Notes under the pieces: model-generated | What the model saw: the letters and a program-made list of their open reading frames with translations, nothing else | Databases searched by the model: none | Told to the model about the DNA's origin: nothing | Position numbers and translations under genes: made by a program | NCBI GenBank assembly: GCA_902780985.1 | Contig: CACZHN010000084.1 | Coordinates: forward strand, 1 to 6,358 | Direction: 5' to 3' | DNA from: an uncultured Lachnospiraceae bacterium | GTDB taxonomy: Bacteria > Bacillota_A > Clostridia > Lachnospirales > Lachnospiraceae | DNA: 6,358 nucleotides | Part shown: piece by piece, positions 1-4,998 of the stretch | Position numbering within the stretch: the first letter of the stretch is position 1 | Layout: every line of letters begins with the position of its first letter

Positions 1-68
1 AATGATCCGACGCAGTTGACGGATCTGAAAAGCTCTAATGCATTTTCATAAGTGTTGAATTGTGCCAT
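1..68 (-). CDS. 5' end of an unidentified gene, truncated by the window edge
   Basis: Reading the minus strand from an ATG at 68-66 gives 22 uninterrupted codons, beginning MAQFNTYENALELFRSVNCV. An AAAGGAG ribosome binding site sits at 83-77, eight bases before the ATG, and a near-consensus promoter lies further upstream on the same strand. These signals make a real gene start likely although only 22 codons are visible. I do not recognise the protein from this fragment: it has no signal peptide and looks like the start of a soluble cytoplasmic protein. It is divergent from xylB, so a link to sugar metabolism is possible, but nothing here shows it. Confidence 0.7.
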   Translation of the reverse strand, partial: MAQFNTYENALELFRSVNCVGS

Positions 69-107
69 TTTTGTTTCTCCTTTTAACCTTCAAAAAATTT
101 CCAACAC

Positions 108-136
108 ATTATAGTAAAAATGCAATTAAAAATCAA
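108..136 (-). promoter_or_regulatory. Promoter of the divergent minus-strand gene
   Basis: On the minus strand a -35 box TTGATT (136-131) is followed, after a 17-base spacer, by a perfect -10 box TATAAT (113-108). The expected transcript start near 101 gives a leader of roughly 33 bases before the ATG at 68. This is the housekeeping sigma-A pattern. The surrounding DNA is very AT-rich, so chance matches are easier than usual, but the position relative to the gene start is right. Confidence 0.65.
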
Positions 137-170
137 ATTAAGAAATTATTTTTTTCTTTAGTTCAAGGTG

Positions 171-236
171 ACGAAAAGCCTTATGTATCATTGCATATAA
201 GGCCAAAAAAAGCTATAATGATACATAGTTTTTCGT
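171..236. repeat. Interrupted palindrome around the xylB promoter, candidate operator
   Basis: The 11-base arm TATGTATCATT (182-192) has an exact inverted copy at 217-227, with 24 bases between. Outside these, ACGAAAA (171-177) is mirrored by TTTTCGT (230-236). A second, nested inverted repeat GCCTTAT (178-184) / ATAAGGC (197-203) surrounds the left arm. The predicted transcript start lies inside the right arm, so the structure is not transcribed as a hairpin from this promoter. It is better read as two facing binding sites for a DNA-binding regulator. The regulator is unknown; a sugar-responsive repressor such as a XylR- or AraR-type protein is an inference from the neighbouring gene only. 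Confidence 0.55.
191..219 (+). promoter_or_regulatory. xylB promoter, sigma-A type
   Basis: The -35 box TTGCAT (191-196) and the perfect -10 box TATAAT (214-219) are separated by exactly 17 bases. Transcription should start near 226, leaving a leader of about 65 bases before the xylB ATG. Both arms of a long inverted repeat touch this promoter, the left one overlapping the -35 box and the right one overlapping the -10 box and start site. A repressor bound there would block RNA polymerase. Confidence 0.75.
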
Positions 237-245
237 GAACGAAGT

Positions 246-280
246 CTCCTAAGAAGGGGGACAGAAATTTTTATTAGGAG
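246..280 (+). promoter_or_regulatory. xylB leader hairpin that would cover the ribosome binding site
   Basis: In the xylB leader, CTCCTAA (246-252) is perfectly complementary to TTAGGAG (274-280), giving a 7-base-pair stem with a 21-base loop; T245 and G281 could add a wobble pair. The right arm contains most of the AGGAGG ribosome binding site (276-281), which lies nine bases before the ATG at 291. If the stem forms, ribosome access would fall. It does not resemble a riboswitch class I know, and any complement to a Shine-Dalgarno sequence will pair with it, so a regulatory role is a suggestion. Confidence 0.35.
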
Positions 281-290
281 GACATAAAAT

Positions 291-1745
291 ATGTACATAG
301 GTGTAGATTTAGGTACATCTGCTGTAAAGCTTATCATTACAGATGACAACGGTAAGATCCAGAAGACTGTTTCCAAGGAGTATGGTCTCAGTTTTCCTCA
401 TCCGGGTTGGTCTGAGCAGAGCCCTGAAGACTGGTATACACAGTCAATCGCAGGTATCAAGGAACTTCTTGAGGGTTATGAGAACCCGGTAGTAGACGGT
501 ATCGGTGTCGGCGGACAGATGCACGGACTTGTAGTTCTCGATGAGAACGATGAAGTTATCCGTCCTGCAATTCTCTGGAACGATGGTAGAACAGTTGCTG
601 AAGTTGATTACCTTAACAACGAGATCGGAAAGCCATTTCTTTCAGATCATACAGGAAATATCGCATTTGCCGGATTCACAGCTCCGAAGATCCTTTGGAT
701 GAAGAAGAACGAGCCTGAACTTTTCGCAAAGATCAAGAAGATCATGCTTCCAAAGGATTATCTTGTATACAAGATGACAGGCGCTAACTCAACAGATTAT
801 TCGGATGCATCAGGTATGCTTCTTCTTGATGTTAAGAACAAGTGCTGGTCTAAGGAAATGATCGAGATCTGCGGTATCACAGAGGAAATGCTTCCAAAGC
901 TTTACGAAAGCTACGATGTAGTAGGTGAGATGAAGCCGGAAGTTATGGCAGAGCTTGGACTTTCAAAGGCTCCTAAGTTTGTTGCCGGTGCCGGAGATAA
1001 CGCTGCAGCTGCAGTTGGTACAGGAACAGTTGGTCCTAACAAGTGTAACATTTCCCTCGGAACATCAGGAACAGTATTCATCACAAGCGATAAGTTCGGT
1101 GTGGACAGTGCAAACGCACTTCACTCATTCGATCACGCTGACGGTGGTTTCCATCTTATGGCATGTATGCTTTCAGCAGCTTCATGTAATAAGTGGTGGA
1201 TGGATGAAATCCTTAAGGAGAAGGATTATGCAGGAAGCCAGAAGGGTATCGATACGCTTGGCGAGAACACAGTATACTTCCTTCCATACCTTATGGGTGA
1301 GCGTTCACCTTGGAACAACCCTGCAGTAAGAGCTTGCTTCTTCGGAATGAGCATGGATACATCAAGAGAAGATATGATCCAGGCAGTTCTTGAAGGTGTT
1401 GCTTTCGGTCTTCGTGATTCTATCGAGATCGCAAAGGCACAGGGCATCACAATTACAGAAAGCACAGTCTGCGGTGGTGGAGCAAAGAGCCCTCTCTGGA
1501 AAAAGATTCTTGCAAATGTTCTCGGTATCACAATCAAGACTGTTAAGAACGATGAAGGTCCTGCACTCGGCGGCGCAATCCTCGCAGCAGTAGGATGCGG
1601 CAACTATGCAAATGTAGTTGAGGCTACATCAGGACTTGTAGAGCTTTCAGACATTATCGAGCCTGAAGCGGAGCTTGTTGCTAAGTACAACGAAAGATAT
1701 GAGTACTTCAAGAAGCTTTATCCTGCAGTAAAAGACCTTTACTAA
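291..1745 (+). CDS. xylB: Xylulokinase (D-xylulose kinase)
   Basis: This cytoplasmic enzyme phosphorylates D-xylulose with ATP to D-xylulose 5-phosphate, the last step that brings xylose into the pentose phosphate or phosphoketolase routes. The 484-residue product is full length for the family and has the two FGGY sugar-kinase domains. The N-terminal phosphate loop is VDLGTSAVK (5-13). GQMHG places Met77 and His78 at the sugar pocket, followed by WNDGRT (96-101). Asp236 in GAGDNAAA fits the catalytic base. In the C-terminal domain, GGGAKSPLW (395-403) and GPALGGAI (423-430) form the ATP site. The ATG at 291 has AGGAGG nine bases upstream. The gene has its own promoter and terminator, so it appears monocistronic. 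Only one isoleucine codon is ATA, suggesting high expression. Another FGGY kinase specificity is possible but less likely, given the close fit to XylB motifs. Confidence 0.93.
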   Translation: MYIGVDLGTSAVKLIITDDNGKIQKTVSKEYGLSFPHPGWSEQSPEDWYTQSIAGIKELLEGYENPVVDGIGVGGQMHGLVVLDENDEVIRPAILWNDGRTVAEVDYLNNEIGKPFLSDHTGNIAFAGFTAPKILWMKKNEPELFAKIKKIMLPKDYLVYKMTGANSTDYSDASGMLLLDVKNKCWSKEMIEICGITEEMLPKLYESYDVVGEMKPEVMAELGLSKAPKFVAGAGDNAAAAVGTGTVGPNKCNISLGTSGTVFITSDKFGVDSANALHSFDHADGGFHLMACMLSAASCNKWWMDEILKEKDYAGSQKGIDTLGENTVYFLPYLMGERSPWNNPAVRACFFGMSMDTSREDMIQAVLEGVAFGLRDSIEIAKAQGITITESTVCGGGAKSPLWKKILANVLGITIKTVKNDEGPALGGAILAAVGCGNYANVVEATSGLVELSDIIEPEAELVAKYNERYEYFKKLYPAVKDLY

Positions 1746-1769
1746 AATATCGATATAAGCAAATTCACA

Positions 1770-1807
1770 GGAGCCACTCGGCACTCAGCCGGGTGGCTCC
1801 TTTTTTT
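1770..1807 (+). terminator. Intrinsic terminator after xylB
   Basis: A 13-base-pair GC-rich stem pairs 1770-1782 with 1788-1800, with only one G-T wobble. It is closed by the five-base loop ACTCA and followed directly by seven T residues (1801-1807). It starts 24 bases after the xylB stop codon. This is a textbook Rho-independent terminator and separates xylB from the lanthipeptide operon. Confidence 0.95.
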
Positions 1808-1808
1808 A

Positions 1809-1838
1809 TACGTTTGCGACGGAATAATACCCGTTTAG
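1809..1838 (+). promoter_or_regulatory. Imperfect direct repeat resembling a LytTR response-regulator site
   Basis: TACGTTTGC (1809-1817) and CCCGTTTAG (1830-1838) both contain CGTTT and are separated by 12 bases, so the repeats recur every 21 bases, two turns of the helix. Each fits eight of nine positions of the loose LytTR-family consensus as I remember it, and the spacing equals that of plantaricin-type bacteriocin promoters. The right copy ends eight bases before the -35 slot of the next promoter, a position suited to an activator. The repeat is short and degenerate, so chance cannot be excluded. Confidence 0.4.
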
Positions 1839-1846
1839 GAGTAAAA

Positions 1847-1875
1847 AGAGAGAACAGGGAAAAACCGTCTATAAT
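1847..1875 (+). promoter_or_regulatory. Probable promoter of the lanthipeptide operon
   Basis: A perfect -10 box TATAAT lies at 1870-1875, about 30 bases before the first start codon of the operon. At a 17-base spacing the -35 slot (1847-1852) reads AGAGAG, far from TTGACA. A good -10 with a poor -35 is common in promoters that need an activator, and the direct repeat just upstream could be its site. The preceding terminator means the operon needs its own promoter about here. Confidence 0.6.
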
Positions 1876-1904
1876 TATCCTTGAATCGAAAGGAGAGGAT
1901 ACGT

Positions 1905-2630
1905 ATGAAAAAAATGGCAAGAATAACTATGTTGGAACTTAGTAAGCTGGTCAAGAAAAAGGAGTTTTTTGTGGGAATACTCCTGATACTTATCATGGGC
2001 TGCGGAATGACATACGGGGCATATGTTTTTCCGAATAGTTTCGGCGTAAGAAATGTAATTGCATTTTACGGAAATTTCGCAAGCATCCTTATAATGTTTC
2101 TGGGAGCAAAAAGTCTTGGAGAGGAGTTTGATCTGAGGACGGCTACCTTTGTGTTTACAGCCAGAAGTTCAAGGCCCATGATCATAGTCTCAAAGATCGT
2201 GAGCGTAGCGCTTGCAAATGTAATCATCGGTCTGTTCGGAGGAATCCTTTACAGTGCGGCACTTGTTATATGCGGACAGCCATGGACACTGGTTTCACTG
2301 ATTGGAGTTGTCGGAAAGGAATGCCTGATATATCTGATCTACGGATTTGCGATAGGAGCGGTAGCTCTTATGATAACCGTGATCCATAACACAACCATAA
2401 CACCGTTTATCTATCTTATCTGTCTGTTCTGGATCATGCCGAACCTGTTACAGATGATCGGACAGAAGATAAAGTTTATCGGAAAGATACTGGACTATGT
2501 AGTGTTCTGTATCGCGGATCAGTTCCTTATGTATCAGGACTGGAGCGCTAAAAATATAGTGGTATTTGTTATAACGGGAATGATATTTGCGATGGTTGCC
2601 ATCGGTATATTAGAGAAGAAGGATTTATAA
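1905..2630 (+). CDS. ABC-2 type transporter permease, LanFEG/immunity-like
   Basis: The 241-residue product is an integral membrane protein. Six hydrophobic segments are visible at about 21-42, 52-71, 97-123, 138-160, 166-186 and 217-236, after a short basic N-terminus. The stretch around 72-97, with GEEFDLRTATF followed by ARSSRP and a lysine, is the usual loop of ABC-2 permeases after the second helix. The ATG at 1905 is preferred because AAAGGAG (1889-1895) precedes it by nine bases; an in-frame TTG at 1881 lies upstream of that site. In lantibiotic clusters such permeases (LanE/LanG) pair with a LanF ATPase and expel the peptide from the producer's membrane. No such ATPase is present here, so the partner is unseen and the immunity role is inferred from the neighbours. 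It is the first gene of the operon, 13 bases before lanT. Confidence 0.8.
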   Translation: MKKMARITMLELSKLVKKKEFFVGILLILIMGCGMTYGAYVFPNSFGVRNVIAFYGNFASILIMFLGAKSLGEEFDLRTATFVFTARSSRPMIIVSKIVSVALANVIIGLFGGILYSAALVICGQPWTLVSLIGVVGKECLIYLIYGFAIGAVALMITVIHNTTITPFIYLICLFWIMPNLLQMIGQKIKFIGKILDYVVFCIADQFLMYQDWSAKNIVVFVITGMIFAMVAIGILEKKDL

Positions 2631-2643
2631 GGGGGGATTAGTT

Positions 2644-4803
2644 TTGGGAATATCACATCTGTCAAAAGTACCCTACATAGAGCAAATGCAACAGACAGAA
2701 TGCGGTTTATGCTGTCTCGCTATGGTTCTTCAATATTATAAAAGTCAGGAGACCCTGGCGGAAATAAGGGAAGACTTGGACGTCGGAAGAGACGGACTCA
2801 AATTGTCTCAGCTGTATACCTATGCGAAAAACAGGAAAATGTTTTCCAAGGTATTTTCATGCGGTATCAACGGATTAAAGGAACTTCCGCTTCCGGCCAT
2901 TATCTTCTGGAATAATCAGCATTTCGTAATTCTGGAAAAGATCACTGATCATAAGATTACTGTCGTGGATCCGGCAACGGGAAGAGTCTCCATGACATAC
3001 GACGATTTTGCCGAGGGTTATTCGAATGTTGTCATGGTAGTGGTGCCGACCGAAGAGTTTGTGGCAAAGAAAGAGAAGAAGCATGTCTGGAACAGCATTC
3101 TGAGAGATGCCATATTAAAGAGAAAGCTCTTCTATATAACTGCATTGATAACCATCATAGCATACGGTCTGCAGCTTCTGCTTACGGTAGTTATTCAGAA
3201 TATATTTGATAATAAACTGGCCATGACCAAGGCGTCGGGACTTCAGGCGTACCTGGCCATAATAATCGGAGTCGGAGTTGTGTTTTCGCTTACTACATTT
3301 ATCCGAAGGCAGAGCCAGATAAGATTGCAAATGGAAATAGACAGGCATCTTACGGAAAGCACCTTCGATAAAATGATGAAGCTTCCGTACCAGTTCTTTG
3401 AAAGAAGGACCAACGGAGATCTGCTTTTCAGACTTAACTGTCTTCCGGTTATCAGAGATCTTTTATCCGATAACGTTATGAACGGCGTTATCCAGTCGGG
3501 CTTCATAGTAGTCATACTGGTTTATATGTCGATCCATTCCGTACTTCTTACGGTAACTGCTGTAGGAGTATTTTTACTGAACGGTCTTTTCATCATTTTT
3601 ATGCGAAAGAAGATCATAGAAGCGAATCAGATTCAGATCATCGAGAATACAAAGCTTCAGTCTCTGCAGGTTGAAACGGTTCAGTCCATATTCAACATAA
3701 AGACAGCCGGAATCGAGCAGCAATTTTTCTCAAACTGGTTAAGCAAGTACTGCAAAGGTATGAAAGCTTATCAGGTAAAGAATAAGATATTCAATGTATA
3801 TACAACCATTCTTTCCCTGTTCCAGATACTGGGTCCGTTCCTTATACTCTGGGTCGGACTTTCCCTTACGGACAAGGGACTGATGACCATAGGACAGACC
3901 ATCGGTTGTTATTCTCTTGCAAACACTTTCTTCGGATCTGCGGTGGCACTCTTCCATATGTGGAACGACTTTGCGATAGCAACGTCTTATCTGGACAGAG
4001 TTAACGACATCATGCATGCGGAAGAAGAGAAGGAAAGCGAAGACCAGATCTGTATAGATGAGGTAAGAAGCATAGAGTTTAAGAACGTATCCATGGGTTA
4101 TTCAAAGAGTACACCAAGCGTTCTGAAGAATATAAATCTGAAGATCAATCCGGGTGAAAAGGTTGCCATAGTAGGTAAGTCCGGATCGGGAAAGAGCAGT
4201 CTTATCAAGCTTATGCTGGGACTGTACGAACCGAGTGAAGGAGATATCCTGGTAAACGGAATCAACCTGAAGAAGATAAAAAAGGTAAGCTTCAGAAGAA
4301 ATATAAGTATCGTACCGCAGGATATATATCTTTTTAATAAGTCCATTCTCGAAAATATAAGAATGAACAACGAAGATATATCTCTGGAAGAAGTTCAGGA
4401 GGCAGCAAAGATTTCGCAGATCCATAACGAGATCGAGAAGATGCCGATGAATTATTATACTGTCGTATCCAACATGGGAATGAACCTTTCCGGCGGTCAG
4501 AGACAGAGGATAGCCCTGGCAAGAGCTATCGTATCAAAAAACAAATTTATGATATTGGACGAAGCAACAAGTTCTCTTGATAACATCAATGAACGAAGAG
4601 TTTCGGATTATTTTTCAAAGAATGAATGTACGCAGGTCGTGGCTGCGCACAGACTCTCAACCATCAAGGACGCAGACAGGATCATAGTTCTGGATAAGGG
4701 CGAGATCGTGGAAGAAGGTCCGCATGATGTGCTGATGAGCAAAAACGGAATCTACGCAGAGTTATATCACAGTAAGGAGGAAGGCAATGAAAAGTATGCG
4801 TAA
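2644..4803 (+). CDS. lanT: LanT: peptidase-containing ABC exporter (C39 protease, membrane domain, ATPase)
   Basis: This 719-residue membrane protein has the full three-part build of lantibiotic exporters that cut off the leader while secreting the product. The C39 cysteine protease domain (about 8-140) has Gln14, catalytic Cys20 in TECGLCC, His93 in NQHFV and Asp109 in VDPATG. The membrane domain follows with helices at roughly 162-186, 202-222, 284-303, 304-325, 386-412 and 418-440. The ATPase domain has Walker A GKSGSGKS (511-518), Q-loop Gln559, signature LSGGQ (615-619), Walker B MILDE (636-640) and the switch His669. All catalytic residues are present, so it should be active. The start is a TTG at 2644 with a GGGGGGA site (2631-2637) six bases upstream; later ATGs would remove the protease residues. 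Its 3' end overlaps the next ORF by 17 bases. The family normally cleaves after Gly-Gly, Gly-Ala or Gly-Ser. Confidence 0.93.
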   Translation: MGISHLSKVPYIEQMQQTECGLCCLAMVLQYYKSQETLAEIREDLDVGRDGLKLSQLYTYAKNRKMFSKVFSCGINGLKELPLPAIIFWNNQHFVILEKITDHKITVVDPATGRVSMTYDDFAEGYSNVVMVVVPTEEFVAKKEKKHVWNSILRDAILKRKLFYITALITIIAYGLQLLLTVVIQNIFDNKLAMTKASGLQAYLAIIIGVGVVFSLTTFIRRQSQIRLQMEIDRHLTESTFDKMMKLPYQFFERRTNGDLLFRLNCLPVIRDLLSDNVMNGVIQSGFIVVILVYMSIHSVLLTVTAVGVFLLNGLFIIFMRKKIIEANQIQIIENTKLQSLQVETVQSIFNIKTAGIEQQFFSNWLSKYCKGMKAYQVKNKIFNVYTTILSLFQILGPFLILWVGLSLTDKGLMTIGQTIGCYSLANTFFGSAVALFHMWNDFAIATSYLDRVNDIMHAEEEKESEDQICIDEVRSIEFKNVSMGYSKSTPSVLKNINLKINPGEKVAIVGKSGSGKSSLIKLMLGLYEPSEGDILVNGINLKKIKKVSFRRNISIVPQDIYLFNKSILENIRMNNEDISLEEVQEAAKISQIHNEIEKMPMNYYTVVSNMGMNLSGGQRQRIALARAIVSKNKFMILDEATSSLDNINERRVSDYFSKNECTQVVAAHRLSTIKDADRIIVLDKGEIVEEGPHDVLMSKNGIYAELYHSKEEGNEKYA

Positions 4804-4978
4804 CAGAAGGCTGGATGAATTGGATAAACTCCCCGGCATACGTGAAATGTCAGATGAAGAAGTCGACAAGATCGCAGCTACCGGTTACTATACGTCCAAA
4901 CTGGTAATGGATACGGAAGCAGATGTTAAGCTGAAGGAAACAAAAACATTACTCAAGATGTTCCGTCTCATATTTTAG
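4787..4978 (+). CDS. Small ORF in the lanthipeptide-precursor position, without cysteine
   Basis: This 63-residue ORF starts at an ATG with AAGGAGG (4774-4780) six bases upstream, inside the end of lanT, and ends 20 bases before lanM. Its strong ribosome binding site and operon position support translation. Residues 9-29 are charged and helical-looking, and EMSDEEVDKI (20-29) closely resembles the end of class II leader peptides. The usual Gly-Gly site is missing: the matching positions read AATG (30-33). The following 30 residues contain five Thr and one Ser but no Cys, so lanthionine rings cannot form within this peptide. Reading the other two frames near the 3' end gives early stops, so a simple frameshift does not restore a Cys-rich core. 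It may be an unusual precursor, a degenerate one, or an accessory peptide. No signal peptide or membrane helix is seen, and I do not recognise a family. Confidence 0.65.
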   Translation: MKSMRNRRLDELDKLPGIREMSDEEVDKIAATGYYTSKLVMDTEADVKLKETKTLLKMFRLIF

Positions 4979-4993
4979 ATAAATTTTAGGTAA
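4972..4993 (+). repeat. 11-base tandem repeat between the small ORF and lanM
   Basis: ATTTTAGATAA (4972-4982) is followed at once by ATTTTAGGTAA (4983-4993), differing at one base. The first copy supplies the TAG stop of the small ORF. The second supplies an in-frame TAG just before lanM, which fixes the lanM start at 4999, and also its only weak ribosome binding site, AGG at 4988-4990. It looks like a recent local duplication in the intergenic gap. Confidence 0.6.
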
Positions 4994-4998
4994 GAAGT

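Noticed and set aside
171..236. The palindrome as a riboswitch or attenuator
   Set aside because: The predicted transcript begins inside its right arm, so the left arm would not be in the RNA, and there is no T-tract typical of a terminator after it on the plus strand.
955..1603. Several overlapping reading frames inside xylB on both strands
   Set aside because: They overlap a full-length, motif-complete xylulokinase, lack ribosome binding sites and show no family features.
1881..1904. Upstream TTG start for the permease
   Set aside because: The good AAAGGAG site lies between this TTG and the ATG at 1905, so it serves the ATG. The TTG has no ribosome binding site and sits at about the expected transcript start.
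1808..1904. A missed short precursor gene in the gap after the terminator
   Set aside because: There is no ATG with a ribosome binding site before 1905; the gap is accounted for by the repeat, promoter and leader.
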